A stretch of DNA of 64,000 nt, taken from NCBI RefSeq assembly GCF_023074075.1, contig NZ_JADPKT010000072.1, positions 106,630 through 170,629 on the forward strand. Direction: 5' to 3'. The stretch comes from Bradyrhizobium sp. 138 (lineage in GTDB: Bacteria; Pseudomonadota; Alphaproteobacteria; Rhizobiales; Xanthobacteraceae). The translations under genes were made by a program, and so were the position numbers. This document shows, in pieces, positions 26,953-35,543 of the stretch. Every line of letters begins with the position of its first letter. Position 1 is the first letter of the stretch. The notes beneath the pieces were generated by a model that saw only the letters and a program-made list of their open reading frames with translations, was not told the origin of the DNA and did not search any database.

Positions 26953-27513
26953 TCAATCCTCATTCCTGGCAACTCCGCGACGTGACAGTACTTGAGGCGG
27001 GGGATCGGGTGATCGGTCTGTTAACAGCGGGGCGATGAACGAATGGAGGTTTGCCCCATCAAACAGATAGGCTGCGATGCCGGCCGCTTGCGCCGCATCA
27101 AGATCACTCTGTTTATCGCCAATCATGAAGCTATCATCGATATCCACCGGGTACCGCTCAAGCAGGGCTCTAATCATCCCTGGCTGCGGCTTACGACAGT
27201 TGCAGAGGAAACGGTAGCGCTCAATCAAGCCGTCCGGATGGTGGGGGCAGAACTCAAACGCATCGATATGCGCACCAATGATAGCAAGCTCACGCGACAT
27301 CCATTCGTGCAAACTGCGAACATGCTGTTCCTCGTAAAATCCCCGCGCAATTCCTGATTGGTTCGTCACCACAAATGCAAAATACCCGGCGTCATTGACT
27401 GCTCTTACGGCCTGTTGGGCTCCTTTCACCCAGCGGATCTTGTCCGGATCAAAAGCATAGCCGTCGTCCTCGTTGAGAACGCCGTCACGATCAAAGAAGA
27501 CTGCCGGACGCAT
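26953..27513 (-). CDS. gmhB: D-glycero-D-manno-heptose 1,7-bisphosphate phosphatase-like HAD protein
   Basis: 186 residues. HAD motif I is FFDRDGVLNEDDGY, motif II VVTNQSGIARG, and motif III/IV KPQPGM and MIGDKQSDLDAA. The zinc-binding loop CPHHPDG...CNCRKP typical of GmhB is present. It would remove the 7-phosphate (or 1-phosphate anomer-specifically) from a heptose bisphosphate. It stands alone inside the island, 19 kb from the heptose operon, which has its own HAD phosphatase at 46578. It is therefore an orphan or spare copy. Confidence 0.85.
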   Translation of the reverse strand: MRPAVFFDRDGVLNEDDGYAFDPDKIRWVKGAQQAVRAVNDAGYFAFVVTNQSGIARGFYEEQHVRSLHEWMSRELAIIGAHIDAFEFCPHHPDGLIERYRFLCNCRKPQPGMIRALLERYPVDIDDSFMIGDKQSDLDAAQAAGIAAYLFDGANLHSFIAPLLTDRSPDPPPQVLSRRGVARNED

Positions 27514-27576
27514 CAGAATCTTATTGGCCTAAGTTGGACTGAACACAGCCGATCTTCCGACAATCCCGGCTTCATT

Positions 27577-27690
27577 TCAACTTGCCGCGCGATTGGACGG
27601 AAGCGTTCTCTGCGCCACGTCTTTTGCATCCAGCTCTTTGCTGTTCATCCGTAAATTGGCTTCGTTTTGTCGCTTTGATGCCGATCAGTC
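27577..27690 (-). pseudogene. Truncated relic of the KSTGP-family N-terminus
   Basis: A minus-strand frame reads SASKRQNEANLRMNSKELDA and stops at 27577. It matches the start of the intact protein at 26499 (ASKRQIEANRANAAK) for about ten codons and then diverges. The adjoining non-coding sequence is also alike. The rest of the 400-bp gap 27514-27913 shows no other gene. Confidence 0.5.
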
Positions 27691-27913
27691 ACCCCTCTGG
27701 TCCTTGCCCTAAGCGCGGAGAATAAGAGCCGTTCCCACCGCTAAAACGAGCAATAAAGTTGCTGCAGAAAGGACTGGCATTCAACCGCGATTGGAGCGTT
27801 ACTGATTCGACCGGACGCCAACGCCAATTTATCGCGCCGGTATCTCGCCTCGCGGACGCGGGGCTTCAGGCAGTGCGGCAAATAAGCCGCTTGGTCTTGC
27901 GTAGGAGATACCG

Positions 27914-28774
27914 GTGACAATGGTTCAAACGAATGGCGCAGACGCGCCAAATCAAATCATCAGATTCAACCCGAATGACCGCCGCCATTTCATCGGCGGC
28001 TCGGATGCCCGCATCATCATGGGGGAAGACCAGGATGTCCTTATCCGGCTCTGGCGAGAGAAGCGCGGAGAGGTCGAACCGGAAAATCTCTCGGACAATC
28101 TGATCGTTCAGCTCGGAACCGTAACCGAGGTCTTGAATCGTGCGTGGTACCAACGCGCTAGCGGGCACACCGTCAAGGACATTCAGAAACGTGTTCGGCA
28201 CCCTGTGCACAAATGGATGGCCGCAACGCTAGATGGGACCGTCGAGCAAACCGGCGCCGTCTTCGAAGCCAAATTCATGCTGCCCTGGGCCTTCACCGAG
28301 GAAGCCGCGGCCGAGAAACATATGGCCCAGCTGCAGCACAACATGTGGGTCACCGCGTCCCGTAGCGCGGTGCTCTCGATCATCACCGGTGGCGGCAAAT
28401 GGGTCGAGATCACGATCCACGCTGATCCGCTCTATCAGCACCTCCTACTCACGGCCGAAAAGAAGTTTTGGCGCTGCGTCCAAAGCGGCGAACCGCCCGT
28501 CCTCTTCAATATCGAGACGCCCCGCCCGAGACTCGAAGCGGTGAAAGTCGTCGATATGTCAACCTCCAACCGATGGGCGGAACTGGCGGCGACCTACCTG
28601 CGGACGCGAGAGGCCCATGGCGAGCACGAGACGGCCAAGGCGGATCTGAAAAAGCTGATGCCGGAGGATGCCAAGGAAGCGGCCGGCCACGGCATCAAAG
28701 CCAAACGTTCGAAATCGGGCGCGATCAGCTTCGAGGCTCAGCTGGCGGAGGGCTCCCGTGCATCAGTCCAGTGA
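27914..28774 (+). CDS. YqaJ-family exonuclease (lambda Exo-like)
   Basis: 286 residues, starting at GTG 27914 after AGGAG. A PD-(D/E)XK nuclease core is visible: IGGSDARIIMG at the start, catalytic D107 in ATLDGTV, then E118 and K120 in FEAKF, and HMAQLQHNMW. YqaJ/Exo enzymes degrade one strand of duplex DNA for single-strand-annealing recombination. Its 3' end overlaps the ERF gene by 17 bases, forming a Red-like exonuclease-annealase pair. The flanking genes suggest a mobile element or phage remnant rather than host repair. Confidence 0.88.
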   Translation: MTMVQTNGADAPNQIIRFNPNDRRHFIGGSDARIIMGEDQDVLIRLWREKRGEVEPENLSDNLIVQLGTVTEVLNRAWYQRASGHTVKDIQKRVRHPVHKWMAATLDGTVEQTGAVFEAKFMLPWAFTEEAAAEKHMAQLQHNMWVTASRSAVLSIITGGGKWVEITIHADPLYQHLLLTAEKKFWRCVQSGEPPVLFNIETPRPRLEAVKVVDMSTSNRWAELAATYLRTREAHGEHETAKADLKKLMPEDAKEAAGHGIKAKRSKSGAISFEAQLAEGSRASVQ

Positions 28775-29870
28775 GCGCATTGGGACCATCGCAGCCGCCC
28801 TCGCCCGGGCCCAGGCTGAACTGATGAACCCCGAGAAGACCCTGACCGCCGTCATCAGGTCGCCCTTCCCGCGGGAGGACGACCGGACCTTCCGCTACGC
28901 CTCGCTCGCGAGCGGCCTGGACATTGTCCGCAAGACGCTGAGCCAGCAGGAAATCGCCACCATTCAGACCACCCGGATCGAGCAGCCGACCGGGCAGATT
29001 CACCTCACCACCCTCCTCGCCCACGCCTCCGGGGAATGGATCTCCTCGGACCTTCCGGTCTGCGCCGCCAAGGAAGTCGAGGCGCCGCATCGGATGGGGG
29101 CGGCCCTGACTTACGCCCGCCGCTACGCCCTGTTTGCCTTGGTCGGAATTGCCGGTGAGGACGATTTGGACGCCCCGGACCTCATGACCGGTCCTGCCGC
29201 CACTGAGCCGAAGACCGCGCCAGGACCGAAAAGAAGGCCACCTCGCGGCGTCCTGAACCGCCCCCCGGTATTGCCGCCCGAACGCTCCGCCAAGCTCCTG
29301 GACCGGCTCCTGGGCGAGCTTGCCCTGCGCAAAGGCGGCGAGGACCTGCTCACTTGGGCCAAGCTCAGTCTCCCACTCAAGAACACCCTTCTGGAGGCGG
29401 ATGCCCGCGTTCTCGAGGCCGCCTACCAGAAGAGGTTCGAGGAAGGACAAATCCTACCCGAGGAACTTCTTTCGCAGGCATCCAGCAACGTTGAGGCGCC
29501 TGCCAACGCCTCGCAGGACGGCCTCGCCTTCCCGAAGGAGCCGCCTCGGAGGCGAAGCAAGGATCACCTTGCCTTCATCCGCAGCCAGGGGTGTCTGGTC
29601 TGCCAGAAGACCCCCGCCGACGCGCATCACCTGAAGTTTGCTCAACCACGCACCTTGGGACGCAAAGTCAGCGACGAGTTTACCGTGCCGCTCTGCCGAT
29701 CCCATCATCAATCCCTGCACCGACATGGGGACGAAAGGGCCTGGTGGACCAATTTGCAAATTTCGCCTCTGCCGACCGCGAAAGAGCTTTGGGATGCCAG
29801 CCCGGTCCATCTGACGAACGGAGCAAGCGTTGCTGCACCGACGCGTCGTCCGCCGGAGGCGCGGGGTTAA
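28758..29870 (+). CDS. ERF annealing protein fused to HNH-like nuclease domain
   Basis: 370 residues, starting at GTG 28758 after GGAGGG. Residues 1-140 match the ERF superfamily (FRYASLASGLDIVRK, GAALTYARRYALFALVGIAG). A proline-rich linker follows. The C-terminal 90 residues carry CLVCQKTPADAHHLKF and VPLCRSHHQSLHRHGD, an HNH/Ref-like (DUF968-like) zinc-nuclease pattern. ERF proteins anneal single strands. A nuclease fused to the annealase and coupled to a YqaJ exonuclease would give a compact recombination module. Catalysis by the HNH part is inferred. Confidence 0.82.
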   Translation: MHQSSERIGTIAAALARAQAELMNPEKTLTAVIRSPFPREDDRTFRYASLASGLDIVRKTLSQQEIATIQTTRIEQPTGQIHLTTLLAHASGEWISSDLPVCAAKEVEAPHRMGAALTYARRYALFALVGIAGEDDLDAPDLMTGPAATEPKTAPGPKRRPPRGVLNRPPVLPPERSAKLLDRLLGELALRKGGEDLLTWAKLSLPLKNTLLEADARVLEAAYQKRFEEGQILPEELLSQASSNVEAPANASQDGLAFPKEPPRRRSKDHLAFIRSQGCLVCQKTPADAHHLKFAQPRTLGRKVSDEFTVPLCRSHHQSLHRHGDERAWWTNLQISPLPTAKELWDASPVHLTNGASVAAPTRRPPEARG

Positions 29871-30490
29871 TGACCAACCCTATCGCGCTTACTCAGCCGC
29901 AATCGGCCAGCGCCTTGCCACCTCAATTCGAAGCACTACGTCCTCCGCCTCAACTTCTGTCCGGAGAGAACATCGATCACTATCACGCGCTCCAGGCTGC
30001 AATCCTCCGCGACGTTAATCCGCAATCGGCGATCGAATGTCTGATCGCTATCGATATCGCCGAGTTCACCTGGGAGATCCTGCGTTACCGGGTAATGCGT
30101 CACAGGCTGCTAACCACGTACCGCCAAAAGGCAATCGAGATAACGCTCAGCCGCATTGATGTGGCAGGCAGCTCTCCCGAAGTCCGACGAAATGCCGAAT
30201 TTTACACCGTTCAGAATGCTTTGGATTGGCAACTAGACCCGAACGCCGCAGCTGACATTGACGCCCGGCTTCAGGCCTACGGGTTCGATCAACACGCGGT
30301 CAGCATGGAAGCTTATGTTCAGGCGCGGGAGATCCTCTCATTGTTTGAAGCACTACTCAGTGGAGCCCAGCAGCGGCGGCTGTCCCTACTGAAAGAGCTG
30401 AACACGTTCCACGGAAAAGCTGAGGACACTTTCGCATCCCGGCCACGCTTCTCAAGAAAAAGCGCGCACGTGCCTCACCAAGGAAGATAA
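29870..30490 (+). CDS. Hypothetical protein of recombination operon
   Basis: 206 residues from ATG 29870, overlapping the ERF stop (TAATG), so probably translationally coupled. The core (LSGENIDHYHALQAAILRDV, SAIECLIAIDIAEFTWEILR) and the C-terminus (YGFDQHAVSMEAYVQAREIL) look helical. I recall similar rhizobial proteins but know no function. A decayed copy of its C-terminal part lies downstream at 30623-30762. Confidence 0.65.
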   Translation: MTNPIALTQPQSASALPPQFEALRPPPQLLSGENIDHYHALQAAILRDVNPQSAIECLIAIDIAEFTWEILRYRVMRHRLLTTYRQKAIEITLSRIDVAGSSPEVRRNAEFYTVQNALDWQLDPNAAADIDARLQAYGFDQHAVSMEAYVQAREILSLFEALLSGAQQRRLSLLKELNTFHGKAEDTFASRPRFSRKSAHVPHQGR

Positions 30491-30622
30491 ATGGCGACAA
30501 ATAAAACCGTTGCGACTCGCATGGCGATCCAAAGCAAGCCCATGATGGTCCCAGATAAAGCTACCCACTGCACTGATCCGCGTTATCCCCCACACCGCGA
30601 GGTTTCCTTTAACCGTCTTAGG

Positions 30623-30762
30623 ATCCGCACGTCGACATCGAACCCCAGATCAACTCCTATGGCTTCGATCAATAATCACTTGACATGGAACTATGCGTGC
30701 AGTCCCGAGAGATCCTGTCCTTAGAATCGCTCCTGAACGGAGTGCAGCTTCGGCGTTTGGTG
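30623..30762 (+). pseudogene. Decayed tail of a second copy of the 29870 gene
   Basis: One frame reads DPHVDIEPQINSYGFDQ, a stop, then SLDMELCVQSREILSLESLL and NGVQLRRL. It aligns with DPNAAADIDARLQAYGFDQ, VSMEAYVQAREILSLFEALL and SGAQQRRL of the intact gene, with one internal stop and one deleted codon. It lies 130 bp downstream of the intact copy, on the same strand. The remainder of 30491-30883 holds nothing recognised. Confidence 0.8.
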
Positions 30763-30883
30763 TGCACTCACCAAATATGTTATGTGGTAACCTTGGAAGC
30801 CCCCAGGAGCGTGCCGCCGCTACAAGGAGCGCGGACATAACCGTGCAGCCAGTCGTCGCAGCGCCGGAAAACGGAAATGAGAG

Positions 30884-31858
30884 ATGATTGTTTGGCTTGC
30901 GTCGTATCCGCGCTCGGGAAATACGCTTCTACGAACCCTCCTCAAGCAAACCATGGGGCTGTCCTCTAAGTCGGATTCCATGGACGAAAACCAGCACGCC
31001 AAAGAAGACGGAAGTTGGTCGCGAATAGTAGGGGTTGATGGATTCGCTTCTGATTGGATAACCTTTTATCGGCAAGCATGCGACACAGACGAGGTTCATC
31101 TCGTCAAGACCCACAATCCACCGATCGACGATCAGCCAGCAATCTATGTCGTTCGAGATGGTCGCAAGGCGTGTCTGTCATATCATCATTTTGACCGAGA
31201 ATTTCGCGGCGGCGGGTCGTCGCTTGTCGAGATCGTTGCAGGCATCGATCGCTACGGCGACTGGTCAGCTCACTATCGCGCGTGGAACGGTCGAAAAAAC
31301 ACCCTTACCGTTAGGTACGAAGAACTTATAACGCCCTCCCTTGGCACGCTGTCAAGTCTCGCGAATGTCGTTGCACATCGCGGGCCAATTGCGTCATGGC
31401 AAAATCCTTTCGACAGGTTGCACGCCGAAGATCAGGCATTTTTTCGTGAAGGCAAAACCGATTGGGAAGGAGCTCCTGAATGGACCCCTCTGATCGATGC
31501 TCTTTTTTTTCATCTACATCGGACGTTGATGGTTGAACTGGACTATGTTGGTGATACCGAGGCACCCCAATGTCCCGACGAAATGAAAACACTCGTCAGC
31601 GCCACTAGAAGACTCGCCACCGAGAACAAGTTACTCGAGACAGCCTGCTCTGAGCGTTTGAATTTGGTCAGAAGACTCGATGGCGAGAACAAGTTGCTTG
31701 AGGCAGCCTGTTCCGAACGCTTGGATTTGATCAAAAGACTCGAGAACGAGAACAAATTTCTCGAGACAGCCTGTTCTGAACGCTTGAGTTTGATCAACCG
31801 ATTGGCGTCGGAGTGTGAGCAAATGAGGCAACGCTCCGTCGGGCAATCCGGCGGATAG
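30884..31858 (+). CDS. Sulfotransferase with C-terminal coiled-coil repeats
   Basis: 324 residues. The PAPS-binding loop SYPRSGNT (7-14), the YVVRDGRKACLSYHH segment and VRYEELI are typical of sulfotransferases, which transfer sulfate from PAPS to sugar or other hydroxyls. Residues 244-306 (31613-31801) are three tandem 21-residue units such as ENKLLETACSERLNLVRRL, built on heptads and predicted to be coiled coil. The 14-residue half (LExxCxERLxLIxx) recurs in the tail of the convergent glycosyltransferase at 32256. It probably modifies the surface polysaccharide. Confidence 0.85.
   Translation: MIVWLASYPRSGNTLLRTLLKQTMGLSSKSDSMDENQHAKEDGSWSRIVGVDGFASDWITFYRQACDTDEVHLVKTHNPPIDDQPAIYVVRDGRKACLSYHHFDREFRGGGSSLVEIVAGIDRYGDWSAHYRAWNGRKNTLTVRYEELITPSLGTLSSLANVVAHRGPIASWQNPFDRLHAEDQAFFREGKTDWEGAPEWTPLIDALFFHLHRTLMVELDYVGDTEAPQCPDEMKTLVSATRRLATENKLLETACSERLNLVRRLDGENKLLEAACSERLDLIKRLENENKFLETACSERLSLINRLASECEQMRQRSVGQSGG
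31613..31801 (+). repeat. Three tandem 63-bp repeats inside sulfotransferase gene
   Basis: In-frame 63-bp units encode three near-identical 21-residue segments. The DNA copies are also similar (for example the repeated GAGAACAA and CTCGAGACAGCCTG elements), which points to recent tandem expansion. Confidence 0.8.
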
Positions 31859-31959
31859 CGCAGCACGGGACTCAGCCACGACGTGCGATCCGCAGAGCGA
31901 ATAGAGGCGCCCCCCGAGCTACCTCTCGGTATCAACCTTTCCAGGGCTCCCGCTATTTA

Positions 31960-32263
31960 GTATTTTGGCAGGAAGAGCAGCTTGACGCCGACTCAGCGGA
32001 TGAGTTGGCGAATTGCCTTTGCTCCTGTGGCTGCCGAGGTTATCCGACACGACGATGTCGCCGGGACGAAGGACGGGCAGTAGAGCCTTCTCGACATAGG
32101 TACGAAAGCTCGCGCCATCGATCGCCCCCCCGATGAACCATGGCGCATTGATCCAGGTGTGGTGCAAGGCGGCCAGTGAGGTCGTGGCCTTCAGCGGGCG
32201 AAACCGTGCACGACGACCGTCGGCGAGCGCGCGAGGAGGCTCAAGATGATCCGCCTCAGGCAC
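31960..32263 (-). mobile_element. IS630-family transposase fragment
   Basis: The frame reads ATTSLAALHHTWINAPWFIG and RPGDIVVSDNLGSHR, the region around the second catalytic Asp of IS630/Tc1-type transposases. It then frameshifts to KAIRQLIR, a stop, and VGVKLLFLPKY, and ends. The N-terminal DNA-binding half and the final Glu are missing. It is a dead fragment between two convergent polysaccharide genes and overlaps the 3' end of the glycosyltransferase gene by a few bases. Confidence 0.8.
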
Positions 32264-33467
32264 GGCTTTTTTTATGGCTTAGAATGTTTCCGCTCAATAG
32301 TTCTGACTCGACTCTGCCTCTCGCGGTCAGCAGCCGCCGAATGGAGGAGAGGACCTTACGCCAGAGGCGAGCGAGACGATGATCCACCGTGATCGGCGCA
32401 ACCTGCTCTTGCTCTCTGCACCGGTTATGAAGCTGCTGTATTAGCTCTAAGCGTTCCTGGCATATAGCTTCCAGCTGCCGGATTAGCTCTAGGCGATCGT
32501 GGCATACAGTTTCCAGCTTCCGTATCTCGTCCATTCGTTGCTCGCAGGTGCGATAGAGCATGGACATCTCACTCCGATATTCAGCCAAGGTCACCGCGTA
32601 ATCGACAGGCCTGCGAAAATTCGCGCGGAAGAAATTCGCAATGGAGAGCATAACCAGTTCTGCGCGCTCGCCGATCGGGGCGACTAGGGTGAGGGCGCTC
32701 CTCAAAATAAAGGCCTTCTTTTGAAGCCCAAGAGTGAACTTTTCCCATGCGGTCAGGTCGGCTTGATCGCGGTGAAAGGACGAACGAACGCGATAGCGGT
32801 AATCACGGAGAAGTTCCGGGAGGGCTACAATGCGCCCGAAGCTCGCAAGCGGTGTCAGAATGCTATATTCGCAATCCAGGACTCTTGACCGACCACGTAC
32901 AACCGCGCAATCGAATGAAATCCTGGATAACGCGTCTCTACGATAAAGGCCGTAGATCACCATCTGACTCAGCGGCTGAGGCCACCGGAAAAATTCTTTG
33001 CGCGACTGCCGCCAGGGGCGATCCGGCGAAATTTTGTCAAGCGTCGTCGGGGATTCAGAACCCGGCTCCCAATAGTCTAGCGCTCTAAACCCGGAGCCGC
33101 ACAGAACCACGTCGGGATGTTCTTCCAAGTATTGCACGGTGCGGCTGATATAATCGGCCGCCAAGGCATCATCGTGGGCCAGCCACGTAAAATATTTGCC
33201 AGAGGCTCTTTCCAGCGTCAGCCGGAAATTGGCAACGGCGCCAACATTCTCGCCGTTGGCGAAAACACGAACGCGATTGCGAGCATCCGCGCTCGCGATA
33301 GCGCGGCATTTCTCTAGAGTGTTGTCCGTCGACTCATTGTCTGACACGACGATTTCAAGATTAGGATAGTCCTGCCGGAGCGCTGAAGTGATTGCTTCAG
33401 CGACGTGGCCCTCGCCATTGAAAACGGGAATGCCGATCGTGACGAGCGGCAGATCGGTTGCCGGCAT
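32256..33467 (-). CDS. Family 2 glycosyltransferase with coiled-coil tail
   Basis: 403 residues. A GT-A fold N-terminus (LVTIGIPVFNGEGHVAEAI, VSDNESTDNT, metal-binding HDD in WLAHDDALAADY) occupies about 1-240. Residues 304-345 (32433-32558) contain 14-residue units LETVCHDRLELIRQ and LEAICQERLELIQQ, the same unit as in the sulfotransferase tail at 31613. The last 50 residues are basic. Substrates are unknown; the locus suggests O-antigen or capsule. Its 3' end runs into an IS630 fragment, so the last few residues may derive from that insertion. Confidence 0.85.
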   Translation of the reverse strand: MPATDLPLVTIGIPVFNGEGHVAEAITSALRQDYPNLEIVVSDNESTDNTLEKCRAIASADARNRVRVFANGENVGAVANFRLTLERASGKYFTWLAHDDALAADYISRTVQYLEEHPDVVLCGSGFRALDYWEPGSESPTTLDKISPDRPWRQSRKEFFRWPQPLSQMVIYGLYRRDALSRISFDCAVVRGRSRVLDCEYSILTPLASFGRIVALPELLRDYRYRVRSSFHRDQADLTAWEKFTLGLQKKAFILRSALTLVAPIGERAELVMLSIANFFRANFRRPVDYAVTLAEYRSEMSMLYRTCEQRMDEIRKLETVCHDRLELIRQLEAICQERLELIQQLHNRCREQEQVAPITVDHRLARLWRKVLSSIRRLLTARGRVESELLSGNILSHKKSRA

Positions 33468-34006
33468 TAAAAACCCTTACAAACCAAGGCAATTACACTC
33501 GATAACAGTTTTCATGCATTATCGTCGGTAGCATCTCATGACCGTGGGGCAAATGCAACCTTGTGAACCTCATCTGTCCGAACGCTACCTGAACTTAACG
33601 CTGGCGATCCGGATCACGTAAAGCGGCTGGCGGCTACATCGTTCACCTCTATCCGTTAAACCTGTAAGGCCATCGTCTTACGGTGAAAAGTTTGGCCGAG
33701 GAATAGCGGCGAGTGCGCAACGAATTCCCGCGTGACGACGATCAGGCCCTTCGGCAACGCTTCACTCGCCGCCGCCTCTTGATCGTCCGCAACGCTCCCA
33801 GCCAGCAAGAGATCGCTGTCATTCAGACCTCAGAAACAAGCTGATTTGGGAGTCCCAAATCGATTCAGGCTAATCTCATCCCGCTTTACCCACTCCTCTG
33901 GGGAATGGATGGGCCTCGGACCTGTTGGTCTATCCCGTCTGAGAATACGCTGCACGACCTTGCACGTTCTTCTCAGGTAAGTTTCACTGGGCCGAGCCTG
34001 CACGAA
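33468..34006. other. Intergenic region with perfect palindrome
   Basis: 539 bp between two minus-strand genes. It includes a perfect inverted repeat (33844-33862) and a minus-strand open frame (about 33656-33830, reading LLLAGSVADDQEAAASEALP) that has no ribosome-binding site and may be a relic. No gene is called. Confidence 0.4.
33844..33862. repeat. Perfect 9-bp inverted repeat
   Basis: GATTTGGGA and TCCCAAATC are separated by a single G. It may be an operator or the end of a lost insertion element. It has no T-run and the gene it might serve is unclear. Confidence 0.5.
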
Positions 34007-34777
34007 CTAAGGTTTGATGGCAGTCGCTGTCTGACGAATTCCAACCGGCAAAGTGAGAAATCTTCTCATTCTCCTTTCCAACTTGATGCTTGCGGATAGT
34101 AATCGACTTTCAGCTGCATCATGGATCGATTGGCGTACAAGATTTTCGTTCGGCGATATGCCGAAGCGCAGTCTATTGAGCTTCTTTGTCGCCCAAAATC
34201 CGGGGTAAGCAAGGAAGCCAATTGCGCTCTGCTCGATGAGTCTGAAGCCGGCTCCGAGCAACAAATTTCTTACAGAACGTCGAGTGTAGCGGCGAAAGTG
34301 CATGAGGCTTGCATCATATGCATCGTATAGGGTGGGCCCTCCCGGGACTTCCATGTAGAAAATGCCACCAGATTTTAAAATTCTGAAGACCTCTCGCGCT
34401 GCTTCTTCGTCGTCGTCAATATGCTCGAACACGTTAAGCGCGACAACGGCATCATGTGAGCAGTCTGGCAAATCGTTCGATGTGATATCGATGGTAGCGA
34501 TTCGTTCGGACGAGATGCTCCGTAATCGTTCCACTACATCTGGCAGAAAATCTGATCCCGTTATGGTTGAACGTGGGAAGGATTTACGAATGTCGTTCAG
34601 CATGAAGCCGCTTGAGCTTCCGAGTTCGAGGATTGATGCATCTGCTGGAATTCGGCCTTCCAGTGCCTTAATTCCACAGTCGCGCGAATATACGTCGATG
34701 CTAATGCCTGCTCCGGCTGCGCTCTCATGCAGTTTAGTGAGGTCATCAGACCATCCGGCCTTTGAGTTCATCAGCAT
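34007..34777 (-). CDS. Class I SAM-dependent methyltransferase
   Basis: 256 residues. Motif I is ILELGSSSGFMLNDI, motif II ITGSDFLPDVVERL, and the post-motif VALNVFEHIDDDEEAAREVF and LKSGGIFYMEVPG are typical of the Methyltransf_11/23 fold. A C-terminal helical part (about 180-256) is basic. It probably methylates a sugar or lipid-linked intermediate in the polysaccharide pathway. The acceptor is unknown. Confidence 0.85.
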   Translation of the reverse strand: MLMNSKAGWSDDLTKLHESAAGAGISIDVYSRDCGIKALEGRIPADASILELGSSSGFMLNDIRKSFPRSTITGSDFLPDVVERLRSISSERIATIDITSNDLPDCSHDAVVALNVFEHIDDDEEAAREVFRILKSGGIFYMEVPGGPTLYDAYDASLMHFRRYTRRSVRNLLLGAGFRLIEQSAIGFLAYPGFWATKKLNRLRFGISPNENLVRQSIHDAAESRLLSASIKLERRMRRFLTLPVGIRQTATAIKP

Positions 34778-34992
34778 TCCTCGGCTCTAAAGCGTCGCAC
34801 ACTATTATTCTGTCTTGCCGCAGAATCCTAGGCGAGAAAGTGGCGGCCGACCTTTCGAAGCCGAACCAGCCCGCTCCAGTCCAACCGGAGTTGAACAGAT
34901 GAACTACAGCATCAATTGGGTGCTAAAGCTGCGACGAAATGCTGAGCGTGAAGTGTTGAGTATCTCGGCTAACGATATAGACAGTAACAGCT

Positions 34993-35253
34993 TCACTGCA
35001 CTAAGCCTACATAGTGGGCCAGCTTGGGGATGATGGAATAACGACCTGCGTCGCACCAATGGATTGTTGCGAGCATGAAGAACAAAACGACTGGCCCTTC
35101 CAGCCAACGGCGCAGGCTACAAAAGCTAGACACGGCAGCAAAGGCGAGCCCAACGATTGCTGCCTTCAAGAACGAATCGGTGGAAATAAAGGCAGTATAC
35201 GCGGCCATTGTTCCAATCACAGCAGATCGGAGCGCGATGCGCAAGGCATTCAT
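34993..35253 (-). CDS. Small membrane protein, doubtful
   Basis: 86 residues from ATG 35253; the frame is open to 35367. Two or three hydrophobic segments (AVIGTMAAYTAFIS, AAIVGLAFAAVSSF, PVVLFFMLATIHW) suggest a small integral membrane protein. The ribosome-binding site is weak (AGAG). The intervals 34778-34992 and 35254-35543 show nothing else. No family was recognised. Confidence 0.4.
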   Translation of the reverse strand: MNALRIALRSAVIGTMAAYTAFISTDSFLKAAIVGLAFAAVSSFCSLRRWLEGPVVLFFMLATIHWCDAGRYSIIPKLAHYVGLVQ

Positions 35254-35543
35254 CACGACTCTAAGTTCAGAATCCGTTGCGAGATAGTCAAAGTCTTGCA
35301 CGTCCGCGATCTGCCCCGGCCTTAGTGCTCCGTCCGCTCGCGCGCATTGGGCAAGTGGAGCTCGCAAAAGTCAATCAAAATGGAGGAGGAATTAGCCGAC
35401 ATCCTTGCTGGCAGTTCGTCTGCGCCCTTATAATTGCTTTGATAAACCTGATAGACGGCGGCGGACTCCGATTGTTCTGAGCGGCGGAAGGCATACTGCC
35501 GCTTGACCAGACCGGCCTGAAGAAACACAGGCCCCCTAGACAA

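Noticed and set aside
33656..33830. Short minus-strand open frame reading LLLAGSVADDQE
   Set aside because: No start codon with a ribosome-binding site and no family; kept only as a remark on the gap.
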